Shown: positions 24,163-34,857, counted from the stretch's first letter. The stretch: 64,000 nucleotides of DNA from Beroe forskalii (GCA_011033025.1 WFMF01000011.1:744001-808000), one strand, 5' to 3'. The notes: generated by a model from the letters alone, not told the origin. Translations and numbers: made by a program.

Positions 24163-24632
24163 TACGAGGAAGTGCAGTGCCGCGCGCTTCCCTACGAGGA
24201 AGCGCCACGCGCTTCCCTACGAGGAAGCGCCACGCGCTTCCCTACGAGGAAGCGCCACGCGCTTCCCTACGAGGAAGCGCCGCGCGCTTCCCTACGAGGA
24301 AGCGACGCGCGCTTCCCTACGAGGAAGCGACGCGCGCTTCCCTACGAGGAAGCGACGCGCGCTTCCCTACGAGGAAGCGACGCGCGGTTACCTACGAGGA
24401 AGCGACGCGCGGTTACCTACGAGGAGGCGCTGCGCGCTTCCCTACGAGGAAGCGCCGCGCGCGCTTCCCTATGAGGAAGCGCCGCGCGCGCTTCCCTATG
24501 AGAAAGTGCTGCGCGCGCTTCCCTATGAGGAAGCGCCGTGCGCGCTTCCCTATGAGGAAGCGCCGCGCGCGCTTCCCTTCGAGGAAGCGCCGTGCGTTTC
24601 CTTATGAGAAAGTGCCGCACGCTTCCCTACGA
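24163..24632 (+). repeat. About 25-bp minisatellite whose unit is a hairpin (GCTTCCCTACGAGGAAGCG)
   Basis: About 18 units. In each, GCTTCC pairs with GGAAGC across a CTACGA loop, and CGCGCG-rich linkers join the units. The first half has CTACGAGG loops, the second half CTATGAGG with one extra CG dinucleotide (unit 27 bp). This suggests two expansion phases. Open frames of about 150 codons here are Arg/Ala-rich artefacts of stop-free repeats. Confidence 0.93.
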
Positions 24633-24780
24633 TGTTATTGATGATTTATTTGGTCATAATTCGTCGGACACTGTTGAACCCTCTCATTTGCGGCGCGCGT
24701 CACTCTGTGCGGTGAGGGTCAAACAACGGCTGAAAAGATAGGTTATTGTCAGGGCAAACTAACTTGAACAATTTATTATA

Positions 24781-24945
24781 ACTGAGGTGTCGCCACCTCT
24801 GAGATCGGTGTCTGAAATTTCCACAAAACCACAATTTGTACGCGTGTGATACTGATTTAACAGTATATTCACCTACGTACATGGCGCCGCGCGATCGGAA
24901 ATTTCAGAAGAATTCTCATTTCTCGAGGTGGCGACACCTGCCTAA
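24781..24945 (+). mobile_element. 165-bp MITE with AGGTGTCGCCACCTC ends, copy 1
   Basis: The left end carries AGGTGTCGCCACCTC and the right end GAGGTGGCGACACCT, perfect 15-bp complements. The end sequence is itself partly palindromic (GGTGTCGCCACC). The whole 165 bp appears identical to the copy at 25230-25394, in the same orientation. No coding capacity. Confidence 0.85.
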
Positions 24946-25229
24946 GTTGATTATCAATTTTGTTGATGTCTTGCATTATTTGAAATAACGGATCAAGCAA
25001 CAAGATACAATCCATAATTCTAAATTGGGAGAGAATGAGTCATTGTCATGCTTCTTGCAAAATATCAAAATAAATATGAAATATTTTATCTTGTTATGTT
25101 TGGCATGAGACACAAGCAGATGGCACCAATATTTAGTGTTATTAAAGTTGTGTACATTTAGAGGCTGAATATATTATTGTATATTATTATTATTATAGAC
25201 TTCGTTATCCCATTTCAATACAATCTGTC

Positions 25230-25394
25230 ACTGAGGTGTCGCCACCTCTGAGATCGGTGTCTGAAATTTCCACAAAACCACAATTTGTACGCGTGTGATA
25301 CTGATTTAACAGTATATTCACCTACGTACATGGCGCCGCGCGATCGGAAATTTCAGAAGAATTCTCATTTCTCGAGGTGGCGACACCTGCCTAA
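25230..25394 (+). mobile_element. 165-bp MITE with AGGTGTCGCCACCTC ends, copy 2
   Basis: This reads as identical to 24781-24945, with unrelated flanks. Complete identity at 285 bp spacing suggests either very recent movement, a local segmental duplication limited to the element, or gene conversion. Confidence 0.85.
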
Positions 25395-26049
25395 CTGTTA
25401 GTAAGATATATGGTTTTTGTTGACAGTGTTGAATTAATTTGGAAATTATTAAATTTTGATATTTTTAATTTTAGAATTATCAAATGCATCATCATTGTAT
25501 CATCATTATTAATTAATATCAAGGTCAATTTATGCTGCTGAATGTAAAATATCCATCAATTGCATTTCTCTATATATTGCAGTGTTTTATTATTGTTCCT
25601 TCAAGCATTTGAGTGGTATTTTCTGCATTGAAAGAGTTAATTGTTATAGGCTTCATAAAGAATGTTTGATTTTGTTTGATCATATTTTGCTAATGATAAT
25701 GAAATATAAATATAAAAGTGAAGAATATAAGTGAAGAATATAAATATACAAGTGAAAAATTCATGTTTCTGTGTGCACAAAAATAATAAGTTATCAGGTA
25801 AAAATAAAATAAATACATTATTACTAATCTCTTCTCTTTCGAACATGTAATGCATTCTTTTTAGTCATTCTTTGAGGTCAAGCTTCTGTTTTAATTTTGC
25901 TTACTATCTGTTTGAGATGAAATTTTATTTCATTCTTTTAAAAATAAATGGCAGTAAATTAAATATAAAGGACAATAAATTATGATTATTGAAAATATAA
26001 TAATAATGATATAATTTATTATTCTCTTATTATTATTCTCCTATTAACT
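25395..26049. other. AT-rich spacer before the Helitron
   Basis: Very AT-rich with no domain-bearing frame. The 5' terminus of the Helitron probably lies in or just after this stretch, but no diagnostic end could be identified. Confidence 0.4.
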
Positions 26050-26124
26050 TAATATTCTCTTTTAGCAAGTCAGTTGATTTAGCGAGTGTTGTGTAAGTAT
26101 TTAATTAGTTCTGATTAGCAAACG

Positions 26125-29100
26125 GTGTTTTTCAACATAGTTTCCTGGTCAGCCCCATTAACAAGGTTCTCTAGATGGGATTTCCCATCAAGGTCTCCTA
26201 GGTGGGTGTTCCCACCAAACTTCTTTGAAGTTTATCAGGATCTTTGCTCTGATGCTGACCCTGGTGAGGCTTCTTTTGAAGACTCCCAGGATCTCAGTTC
26301 AGAGGCAGGGCCTGAAACTTCTTTGAGCTGTAGCTCAAGCCCTGGACAGGCAAGTCCTAGACAGGCAACTGATACATTTAGCAGCAGAACTGCGAGTCCT
26401 CGATGGGCGACTGAAACTTCTTTGAGCCATAGCTCAAGTCCTACATGGACAACTGATACGTTTAGCAGCAGAACTGCGAGTCCTCGATGGGCGACTGAAA
26501 CTTCTTTGAGCCGTAGCTCAAGTCCTACATGGACAACTGATACATTTAGCAGCAGAACTGCGAGTCCTCGATGGGCGACTGAAACTTCTTTGGGCTGTAG
26601 CTCAAGTTCTAGACGGACACCTGATACATTTAGCAGCAGAACTGCGAGTCCTCAGTGGGCGACTGAAACTTCTTTGAGCCATAGCTCAAGTCCTAGAGGG
26701 ACAAATCCTAGAAGGAAAAATGATATGTTGAGCAGTTGTAATACTGCGAGTCCTGAGGAGGCAACCAATGAATTGGGCAGTAGTAATACTGCAAGTCCCA
26801 AGGGGGCAACCAATGAAAAGAGTGGTAGTAATACTGCAAGTCCCAAAGGGGCAACCAATAAGTTAAGCAGTCCTAGATGGGCAACTGATAAGTTTTATGT
26901 AATAAACAAGAACTATGTGTGGGTGAAAATGAAAACTAACTCAGCCTTGACTGATTGGTTTTGCCCCAGAGCCATATTCTTCATGCTGTGTGGTGTGAGA
27001 TTGACACCTGAAAGTGCTACTGAGCTATTCCAGCTGGGTGAAATCAGCCCAAATGTGTTTATACAGTCTTGTATCTTGAAGTTGACAATGAAGTACTTTC
27101 AGTACATCATTGACTGTGGGAATGGAATGACATTCTCATGTAATTTTGCCATGGAAGGTGGTGCTAAGAGAAAAAAGGCACCCATTGGAAGAAAGCGTAA
27201 GAAGCATAAAAATGTTAAACAGAATGATGAACCTCATGCTGAAAGTGTTATCAATGATCAGGAGGTTGCTCAGGATTGCCCTGATGCTGAATTTGGAAGC
27301 AATAATGAAATTGCTGATGATTGCCCTGAAACTGAAATGAGTTCTGCTGACAAGCATAGGCTAGCACAAAAAAAGTATGAAATGTCTGATAAAGGCAAGG
27401 CAGCTAGAAAAAAGTACAGAGATTCCGACAAGGGCCAGGCAGCCCAAAAGAAGTATTTTGATTCTGAGAAGGGCAAGGCAGCCCAAAATAACTATTGTGA
27501 TTCTGAGAAGGGCCAGGCAGCCAACCATGCAGCCCAACAGAAATACGTTGATTCTGAGAAGGGCCAGGCAGCCAAGCAGGCGGCCCAAAAGAAATACTTT
27601 GATTCTGAGAAAGGCCAGGCAGCCAACCAGGCAGCCCAAAAGAAATTCTTTGATTCTGAGAAGGGCCAGGCAGCCCAAAAGAAATACTTTGATTCTGAGA
27701 AGGGTCAAGCAGTACTTGACCAAGTGAAAAAAGCTTATGCTCAGTCTAAAAAGGGTCAATCTAAGCGGAAAGCATGGGATGCATTTTTCCGTCGCAGTGA
27801 AAAGGCACGTAGAGCTGCTTCTGCAAGAAAACAGCAACAACGAAAAAATGAACAAGAGTTCATTGACTTTTCTTGTCAGCCTGTGTTTGGAGACACTGAG
27901 AATCTTAAAAAGCACAGTCCATGTCCTGACATACTTGCCAGTTTCAATGGCAATCAAACAATAAAGGAAGGCTCAATTGCAATTGAGAAAGTAAAGGATG
28001 AAATCTTGAAAGGGAGAAAATGTCTTGTCCCATCTGTACACTTTAGAGCAAGCACATATAATAGAAATGGGCTGTTCAAGTTCCGACTTTGTTCTTATTT
28101 GCGGCCTGCAGTGGAGCATATTGAATTAGATGATGCTTCATTTGAGACAGCTGGTTGTTCCAAAACCTTCCTAAAGAAAAGGAAGAGTCGTGGTGCTGCA
28201 TATAATGTTGCAGTAAGAAAATTGTGTGAAGAAGTGTTCATCAAGCGTGAGCATTGTGTTACTATGCTTAAATACCAAGCAAATAGGCTGAAGTCCTTTG
28301 CTGAAGGCGTGCTAGCCAATGTGTCATTACAAGAGGAGGAAAAATCCTCTAAACGTGCCCTGCTTGGGTACCATTGCCATGTTAGATCTACAGAACCCTG
28401 TCTAAAAAGACCATCCTACCATGATGGTATTGGCTTTGATTATGATGCTGTTGATGATGCCAACAGTGACAAGGAAAAGAAAAAATTGAAGGGCAATGTG
28501 CATAAGTGCACAGATAACTGTATATTATCTACTGATGCCGAAATAGTAAGGTTCAAGGAACTTTTGAAAGAATTATCTACCATTGAACCCACTGGATTAC
28601 GGAAATTCTTGATAAAATATGAATGGTGTAGCAAATACCATCAGTATGAGGATGGTGTATCCAAAGATTTGAATCCTAAGAGGTGCTATATGCACTGTAT
28701 TGAAAAACGGTGTCATCCTGAGGAATGTTACATTCCAAGCTCTGATGAGACTGATAACACTCAGTTTGAGGCTTGCCAAAGCCCAGAAGTTTTGATGAGA
28801 AAAATGAAGGTCCATTATGAAAATGCCAGAAAACTGCATGAAATGCTGGTAAGAGCAATGAAAGCTCACAAGGTCCTGTGTGACTTGGATGCAGGTGCTA
28901 TCCTGAGAGATATAAGGTATCTCTCAAAGTTGGTTAAAATAAAGGTATGCAATGAATCCAATGTTGGATTTGATTGTGTTAGTGATGTACGTATGATAAC
29001 TGAAAATACAATCACTGAATTATTGGCTAAAAGACCCCCAGGGTCTAAGAAAAAGAAGGAAACTTATGGTACCCTCTTTGATTCAAAGAGGTCTGATCTA

Positions 29101-29187
29101 AGATCTGTAAAATGCCATTCTTGTGGCACTCTTGCAGCACCAAGTAAAGTAAGCAAGATTAATGTGTACCTAGGTGGAAGGCATTGA
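26125..29187 (+). CDS. Helitron N-terminal region: Ser/Thr repeat, SEKGQAA repeat, linker
   Basis: The open frame of 1020 codons has no ATG for about the first 200 codons (it opens at GTG), so an upstream exon or a later start is likely. Residues about 60-200 form a Ser/Thr-rich repeat (ASPRWATETSLS / TDTFSSRT), followed by NTASPKGATN units to about residue 255. Residues about 410-560 hold a run of about 13-residue lysine-rich units (QKKYFDSEKGQAA), which look like charged helices or a DNA-binding low-complexity region. Residues about 640-1010 are cysteine-bearing and less repetitive. Similar lysine-rich repeats are known near the start of animal Helitron proteins. The last codons overlap the start of the next block, which is in another frame, so one indel, recoding site or intron separates them. 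Confidence 0.75.
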   Translation: MFFNIVSWSAPLTRFSRWDFPSRSPRWVFPPNFFEVYQDLCSDADPGEASFEDSQDLSSEAGPETSLSCSSSPGQASPRQATDTFSSRTASPRWATETSLSHSSSPTWTTDTFSSRTASPRWATETSLSRSSSPTWTTDTFSSRTASPRWATETSLGCSSSSRRTPDTFSSRTASPQWATETSLSHSSSPRGTNPRRKNDMLSSCNTASPEEATNELGSSNTASPKGATNEKSGSNTASPKGATNKLSSPRWATDKFYVINKNYVWVKMKTNSALTDWFCPRAIFFMLCGVRLTPESATELFQLGEISPNVFIQSCILKLTMKYFQYIIDCGNGMTFSCNFAMEGGAKRKKAPIGRKRKKHKNVKQNDEPHAESVINDQEVAQDCPDAEFGSNNEIADDCPETEMSSADKHRLAQKKYEMSDKGKAARKKYRDSDKGQAAQKKYFDSEKGKAAQNNYCDSEKGQAANHAAQQKYVDSEKGQAAKQAAQKKYFDSEKGQAANQAAQKKFFDSEKGQAAQKKYFDSEKGQAVLDQVKKAYAQSKKGQSKRKAWDAFFRRSEKARRAASARKQQQRKNEQEFIDFSCQPVFGDTENLKKHSPCPDILASFNGNQTIKEGSIAIEKVKDEILKGRKCLVPSVHFRASTYNRNGLFKFRLCSYLRPAVEHIELDDASFETAGCSKTFLKKRKSRGAAYNVAVRKLCEEVFIKREHCVTMLKYQANRLKSFAEGVLANVSLQEEEKSSKRALLGYHCHVRSTEPCLKRPSYHDGIGFDYDAVDDANSDKEKKKLKGNVHKCTDNCILSTDAEIVRFKELLKELSTIEPTGLRKFLIKYEWCSKYHQYEDGVSKDLNPKRCYMHCIEKRCHPEECYIPSSDETDNTQFEACQSPEVLMRKMKVHYENARKLHEMLVRAMKAHKVLCDLDAGAILRDIRYLSKLVKIKVCNESNVGFDCVSDVRMITENTITELLAKRPPGSKKKKETYGTLFDSKRSDLRSVKCHSCGTLAAPSKVSKINVYLGGRH

Positions 29188-31247
29188 AATGTGACACCAT
29201 GACCAACCAGTGTTTGAATGACAAGTATCAAGAGTTCCATGATTTTATGATTGCAAAGGGACTGTTTGAAGATGATGAAGATGATAGTGGCAATGAGGAA
29301 ATTGATCATCCACTTAAACGATTGCATGGACTAGACCTGTGCAATTCATGTAAAACCCAGCTAGACAAGAGTGATTTGCCAGCTGCTGCATTATACAATG
29401 GCATGTATACTGGAAAATGCCCTGAAATCTTGAAATCTCTAAATCCAATTGAGAGAATGCTCATCAGTAAGGTGAAATGCTTCCAGACCATTATTAAACC
29501 TGGTGCAGTGTCAAGGAAAATGCCTCAGAGTGAGCGCATATCTGCTATGAAGGGCAACTTTATTTGTTTACCCTTAGGGCTACGTGCTAGCATTGATCAG
29601 ATTACTAATCCCAAAAGTTTGTTTGATCCAGACATGGCTGAAGATCTTGTCTATTGTTATGGTAGACCCAAAAAAGACAGCACAGTCTGGAGAACCCTAG
29701 TTGATAGAAAGAAGGTATTTGATGCCTTAAAATGGCTCATTGATAATAATCGCAATTATAGTGACATAACATTGCCAGCAAGGCCGGAAGATATATTGCC
29801 TGATGTATTTGGCAATGATGACAATGATGATGGTGATGACAATAATGTACATGGTTCTAATATGTGCAGGTGGTGCCAATGTACCTTTGACTTTGAAGAA
29901 CTCAATGAGCATGAGCGTGATTGCTTAGGTAATGGCAATTTTGATCTCAGTTCAGATGATGGGGCTGATCCGACTTCATCAAGTGGTAGTAATACTGCAA
30001 TTCCCAATGGGGTGACCAATCCAGAGAGTGGTAGTAATACTGCAAGTCCCAAGGGGGCAACCAGTGACAATAATAGTAGTAGTGGCAGTGACTCAGGCAC
30101 CAAAGTTCCTGATAAGGATGTGCCATGGTTGAGGCGCATGGATAATGAAGAGCTTGATAAGACATATGGCAGGCTCACAGTCATGGATGTTGACCCAGAT
30201 TCAAAAGCTGCTGATGAAATATTCAGACAGCTAGATATAGCATCTGATCCAATTCCTAGTCGCACTGAAAATGTGGATTGTCTAGCATTCCCAACCAGGT
30301 TTCCTACTGGTGAGGGTGGTTTGAATGATAACAGGAGAAAGAAAATAACTGCTGCTGAATATGCCAAGAAGCATGTGTACTCTGCAGACCCTTTTGCCAG
30401 ATGTAACATTGAGTGGATGTTCCACCTTGCAGACCTTAAAGAGAAACGTACTATGGATGAGGGTATGTTTGGTGTCATGAATGCTAAAAAGCAGTCTGAC
30501 AAAATGACCAAGAAAGATCTTTCTAATGGGGCCAAGGATGCTGATCCTAACCTATTGAAAAAGGTAGCCCGTATACTGGCAAAATTACCAAGCCAGAAGA
30601 ATTTTTGGATACATGTGAGAAGTGAGTTGGAGGAGATGATTCGTGAATATGGACCTCCAACCTTTTGGGCGACCTTTTCGCCTGGAGATTATAATGATGA
30701 TGAATTGCATGAATATCTTGTGAAACATAGTGGAAAACGTGATGCAGCATCTATGACCACTAATGAGTTAATAGCTGGTGATCCTGCACTAGCTTGTGAA
30801 TATGTACAGAAAAAGTTTGATGCATTACTAGAGTTTATACTCTCAGATGCTGCACCCCTTGGCAAAGTGGTACATTATTTTGTTCGAACAGAGTACCAAA
30901 CCAGGCAGATGCCTCATTTTCATTGCCTGTTCTGGATAGAAGGTGCACCTATTATTGGTGTTGATGACCCTGACACAATCATGGAATATATTGGAAAACA
31001 TATTTCATGTAAACTCCCTGACAAAAATGCTGATCCAGTGCTTCATGACATTGTGATGAAGTACCAAACACACAAGTGTAATTCATACTGCCTTCGAAAC
31101 CCAAAGTCATTCAAGGGTAAAGCACGCTGTAAATTTTCCTACCCAAGAAAGGCAACATGTAAAGATGTAAGCCTATACTTTTTAGTGTGGAATCCTCTAT
31201 TGCAGCCCACAAGTCAGGTTCATACAAACGTCGATTGTATGAAATAG
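29184..31247 (+). CDS. Helitron Rep region: DUF6570-like and Helitron_like_N with HUH motif
   Basis: The frame is open from 29163. It opens with a region that has paired cysteines (LCNSC) and the PIERMLISKVKCFQTI segment typical of DUF6570-like parts of Helitron proteins. From about residue 390 it follows the Helitron_like_N pattern, including FWATFSPGDYND and the HUH metal-binding motif PHFHCLFWI (first His codon at 30915). The final residues of the frame are non-homologous read-through. A splice donor at 31159 (TGTAAAG) and acceptor at 31205 (TTGCAG) would remove 47 bp and put this block in frame with the next. Residues about 265-305 contain the NTASPKGAT repeat also seen in the first block. 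Confidence 0.88.
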   Translation: MKCDTMTNQCLNDKYQEFHDFMIAKGLFEDDEDDSGNEEIDHPLKRLHGLDLCNSCKTQLDKSDLPAAALYNGMYTGKCPEILKSLNPIERMLISKVKCFQTIIKPGAVSRKMPQSERISAMKGNFICLPLGLRASIDQITNPKSLFDPDMAEDLVYCYGRPKKDSTVWRTLVDRKKVFDALKWLIDNNRNYSDITLPARPEDILPDVFGNDDNDDGDDNNVHGSNMCRWCQCTFDFEELNEHERDCLGNGNFDLSSDDGADPTSSSGSNTAIPNGVTNPESGSNTASPKGATSDNNSSSGSDSGTKVPDKDVPWLRRMDNEELDKTYGRLTVMDVDPDSKAADEIFRQLDIASDPIPSRTENVDCLAFPTRFPTGEGGLNDNRRKKITAAEYAKKHVYSADPFARCNIEWMFHLADLKEKRTMDEGMFGVMNAKKQSDKMTKKDLSNGAKDADPNLLKKVARILAKLPSQKNFWIHVRSELEEMIREYGPPTFWATFSPGDYNDDELHEYLVKHSGKRDAASMTTNELIAGDPALACEYVQKKFDALLEFILSDAAPLGKVVHYFVRTEYQTRQMPHFHCLFWIEGAPIIGVDDPDTIMEYIGKHISCKLPDKNADPVLHDIVMKYQTHKCNSYCLRNPKSFKGKARCKFSYPRKATCKDVSLYFLVWNPLLQPTSQVHTNVDCMK
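31159..31205 (+). other. Possible 47-bp intron joining two Helitron coding blocks
   Basis: GTAAAG at 31159 and TTGCAG ending at 31205 bound a 47-bp segment. Its length leaves remainder 2 on division by 3, which is exactly what is needed to bring the Rep frame into the helicase frame. A nearer donor (GTAAGC at 31167) would give 39 bp and would not correct the frame. The alternative is a simple 1-2 bp indel, making this copy defective. Confidence 0.4.
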
Positions 31248-34200
31248 AGAGACAGAAATGTGAAGAACGGATTAATGATTACAATCCAATTCTATCCTAT
31301 ATGTGGAAGGGTAATACTGATATTCAATTTATTGGGGAGCATAGTGCTAGCCTGGTTGAGTACATAAGTAAATATGCAACCAAAGCTCCAAAATCTCAGT
31401 TTGATGAGTTCAAAGCAGATATGTTTGTTAATGATGACAGCTCAGAACGATCTAAGTTGTATAAGCTGTCCATGAGAGCCATGAAATCTCGTGAAATGGG
31501 CGCCATGGAAGCCAGAAATCTAATCATGGCTGAACCAGCAGTCAAGACTGATGCCCATTTTCAGTTTTTAAATGCTGTGTTTCCTTTTAAACGAAAACGA
31601 TTCCTTAAATCAAAGGAAGCTTTGAAGGATGTAAGTGATGATAGTAAAGATATTTACAATGGTGATTATATACATGTTTGGTATCCTTGTAGACCAATAT
31701 CAGTACATGCATTATCATTGTATGAGTTTGCAAAAACATATGAGAGAGTTAGCAATTCTGTAGCAGCTAAAATGAAGGATAGAACAGGTCTTTTAAAGCT
31801 GCAAGGTGATCATGGCTATATGAAGAAGCGTGAGATCACTAAAGCAAAGCCTAATCCAGTTATAGTGTATGGTCCTGCATATTTGGACCCTTTTTCAAAG
31901 GAAAATAGAGAGCAGTTTTTCTTTTCTAGTTTGATGCTCCACAAACCATGGCTTCAAGAATGCAACTTGAAGGGAGACTCGCCCACATATGAGGCTGAGT
32001 ATAATCGATTGAAGGACAGTAATGCTGCCCTTGCAGCACATGTAGAAGGTTATTTCAGTCGAAAAAAAATGAAGGATTCAATGGCTGCTGGAGTTGAGGC
32101 AGAAATGCCTGTTCATGAAAACAATGATGGAAATGATAACAATGATGACACTGATCTCAGTGGAGATCATGGTTCTGATTATTTTCATACAGTACGAAAG
32201 CAATCCACTATTGAAACTGAAGAACAGCTCCAGGAAGCTGTTGATGGATTGAGTCAAGACCAGCGGAAGGTCTATGATGCATTTGTTGAAAATGCAGATC
32301 ACTATTATGCACATAAGAAACAAGTGTGCACATGTTCTAGTTTCAAGCCAGTGACAATGTATGTGTCAGGCTTTGGTGGGAGTGGCAAATCTCATTTAAT
32401 CAAGATACTGATGGCTTATCAGTATATCAGGAGTGAAGTAAAAAAGGAGCCATGCCACTTCCTTCTTGGAGCTCCAACTGGTATGGCTAGTTGCAATATA
32501 AGTGGTCAAACACTTCACCAGTTGTGGAGTCTACCTGTTGAGCATGGTTATGGATCATGGACATATAAAACCCTGAAAGCAGGGCCCCTGAACAGGATGA
32601 AGGCCAACTATATGAATGCATGTGGCCATATCATTGATGAAGTGTCAATGATTTCTAATGTTATGTTAATGAATATAAACAAGAGAATGCAAGATGTAAC
32701 TGGTTGTAATGATGTTTTTGGCGGCTTGCCAATTGTGTTCTTTGGTGACTTACTTCAGTTGGAGCCTGTAAATGATGGCCCACCATATATGGTATTATCT
32801 CCAAAACAGGCTAGAGGGTTCTGTGAAGGACTTCCTGCATGTCCTGATATTTGGAAATTACTGCAGTTCTATGAATTGAAAACCAACCATCGTCAAAAAG
32901 GTGGCAGTAATGCTATGTGGCGGGATATATTGTTCAACCTAAGGTATGGGATTATGAGTCAGGAACATGTTGATCTCCTTCAAGAAAGAGTGATAGATAC
33001 TGAAGGATGTGCCCTGAAAGGTGAGTATTTAGAGAGGTACATTGACAAATTCATTGAATGTGAAGACAAAGGTTTGAAACCTGTTTGTTTGTTGCCAAAG
33101 AGAAGTATGTGTAATGACTTCAATAATGCCATTATGGCAAGAAAGTCTTTGACTGGGACAACTATTCAGGCACAAGATAAAATCATGTGCCCACAAAAGC
33201 GTAAAGAAGCTGTGAAGAAAAAGCTTGCTGACACTGATGATAGAGAAACTGCTGGTCTCGAAAGTAGCCTTGTCGTAGCAGTAGGCTCTCGTGTAATGAT
33301 GAGAGTGAATGATAAGAATGTGGCTGGATTGGTCAATGGTGCCCGTGGCACTGTGCAGGAGATAGTTAAATCTGGCAGGAAAGTATCAGAAATAAAAGTC
33401 AAGTTTGATGACATTGAAGAAGTTCAGGGTATCCAGAGAATGGATCGAAAATTTATGGTGTTTCCTGGATGTTATGTTTATAGATCAATGTTCCCATTGA
33501 TATCCAGCTATGCTATGACTATACACAAGAGTCAATCTCTAAGCCTCCCTTGTGTATTTGCTGATGTTGGAAGTGAGGTTTTTGCCCCTGGTATGACATA
33601 TGTAGCTCTGTCAAGATGTACTAGCTATGAAGGTGTATATCTAATGAATTTTGACCCCAAAAAAGCAGTAGCTTCCAGGAGAGCATGTGTGGAATATGAA
33701 CGACTGATGAACACTAAACTAGATTATAACAAGAATAAATCAGATGGTGAAGCCAAGCAAAATGTGTGGTTCACAACTTTTAGTGAACGGAGGGCTAAGG
33801 ATGTTACAGCTGATAATGTGAAACAAGAGAGAAAGAAGAGAAAGGGTAGCACTGGTACTAGTGAGAACAAGCCCAGCAAAAAGAGGAAAACACGAGTACC
33901 CAGAAATGGTGGCCCAAAGCCTGCCAGTCCCAAATCTGCTGACCCAAAACCAGCAGCTGGTGTAGCTAGTGATGTAGATGTAGCATTTACTCGTATGATT
34001 ACTGCTCCTGTGACCACATTTGATTATTGTCCAACTGATAGAGCATGGCAAGAAATGATTTGTAATGTATTCAATTGGAGGCTCCAATCAGAAAGCCGTC
34101 CAGCAAGAATTATGGACATGACTAGTATCCCCACTACTACTAGACCTATTCCTAAAAGAATTAAGGGAGATGGTCATTGTTGGTATAGAACCATTTCTCA

Positions 34201-34681
34201 TATTGCTACAGGAAACGAGGAGAATTGTGTGGATGTGGTGCAAAGCATCAAGGACTTCATGACTGAGAATCGTGATGCTATAAAAGCAAGGCTAGAAGAG
34301 AAATGGGCTTCCAGTCTTTTGTTTATTGATCGAAGGTTCCTGAACGTGAGAGCAAGAAATGTCAATGTTGATGCAATCATTGCCCACCACTTTGGTAACA
34401 GCAGGCGTGTTCGTTGGGCTGACAGTGTGATAATGTCTGTTACTATGTATATGCTGAAGACAAAGATTTATCTCTTCCAGTACGGGATGGGTGACCAATG
34501 GAATGATTTGGCTACATCCCATGACATCTTTAGGGATGCTGATCCCGAATATGATTTCTCCAATCATTTGGTATATCCAGGTAACTTAACATGGACAAGG
34601 TATCAGTCCATGTATATTGATCATAATCACAGAGGCACACATTTTGAACCTAGTCATACAGGATTGCGAGTTGATTCTTGA
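31187..34681 (+). CDS. Helitron two-tyrosine motif, PIF1-like helicase and OTU domain
   Basis: About 1160 codons. The catalytic two-tyrosine motif is EYISKYATK (Tyr codons at 31361 and 31373). The helicase has Walker A GFGGSGKS (from residue about 395), Walker B HIIDEVSM, GGLPIVFFGDLLQLEP, TNHRQKG, an NGARGTV segment and the C-terminal TIHKSQSL and YVALSRC motifs. A basic linker with KKRKGS and Pro/Lys repeats follows. The last 190 residues form an OTU-like fold: GDGHCWYRTIS carries the Asp and Cys positions, and THFEP near the end supplies the His. All key residues are visible. Block start: the true join is probably internal (see the preceding block); the listed start is the open-frame limit. 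It ends at TGA 34681. Confidence 0.92.
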   Translation: MESSIAAHKSGSYKRRLYEIERQKCEERINDYNPILSYMWKGNTDIQFIGEHSASLVEYISKYATKAPKSQFDEFKADMFVNDDSSERSKLYKLSMRAMKSREMGAMEARNLIMAEPAVKTDAHFQFLNAVFPFKRKRFLKSKEALKDVSDDSKDIYNGDYIHVWYPCRPISVHALSLYEFAKTYERVSNSVAAKMKDRTGLLKLQGDHGYMKKREITKAKPNPVIVYGPAYLDPFSKENREQFFFSSLMLHKPWLQECNLKGDSPTYEAEYNRLKDSNAALAAHVEGYFSRKKMKDSMAAGVEAEMPVHENNDGNDNNDDTDLSGDHGSDYFHTVRKQSTIETEEQLQEAVDGLSQDQRKVYDAFVENADHYYAHKKQVCTCSSFKPVTMYVSGFGGSGKSHLIKILMAYQYIRSEVKKEPCHFLLGAPTGMASCNISGQTLHQLWSLPVEHGYGSWTYKTLKAGPLNRMKANYMNACGHIIDEVSMISNVMLMNINKRMQDVTGCNDVFGGLPIVFFGDLLQLEPVNDGPPYMVLSPKQARGFCEGLPACPDIWKLLQFYELKTNHRQKGGSNAMWRDILFNLRYGIMSQEHVDLLQERVIDTEGCALKGEYLERYIDKFIECEDKGLKPVCLLPKRSMCNDFNNAIMARKSLTGTTIQAQDKIMCPQKRKEAVKKKLADTDDRETAGLESSLVVAVGSRVMMRVNDKNVAGLVNGARGTVQEIVKSGRKVSEIKVKFDDIEEVQGIQRMDRKFMVFPGCYVYRSMFPLISSYAMTIHKSQSLSLPCVFADVGSEVFAPGMTYVALSRCTSYEGVYLMNFDPKKAVASRRACVEYERLMNTKLDYNKNKSDGEAKQNVWFTTFSERRAKDVTADNVKQERKKRKGSTGTSENKPSKKRKTRVPRNGGPKPASPKSADPKPAAGVASDVDVAFTRMITAPVTTFDYCPTDRAWQEMICNVFNWRLQSESRPARIMDMTSIPTTTRPIPKRIKGDGHCWYRTISHIATGNEENCVDVVQSIKDFMTENRDAIKARLEEKWASSLLFIDRRFLNVRARNVNVDAIIAHHFGNSRRVRWADSVIMSVTMYMLKTKIYLFQYGMGDQWNDLATSHDIFRDADPEYDFSNHLVYPGNLTWTRYQSMYIDHNHRGTHFEPSHTGLRVDS

Positions 34682-34857
34682 ATTTATGATATTTTGTACA
34701 CTACTGCAATGAGCAATCATGACTTTGTGATAAAGTGCGATTTAAAATATTGTGTGTAACTATTTCACCGTTTCAGAACAAACAGTATGTGTACTTCCTG
34801 CTCAGAGTTGGCTAGACTGAGTGAGGCAGATAGACGGCTCTAGCCATCGATGGGGGT

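Noticed and set aside
24149..24641. Arg/Ala-rich frames of about 100-154 codons
   Set aside because: All are produced by the hairpin minisatellite and are open in several frames on both strands.
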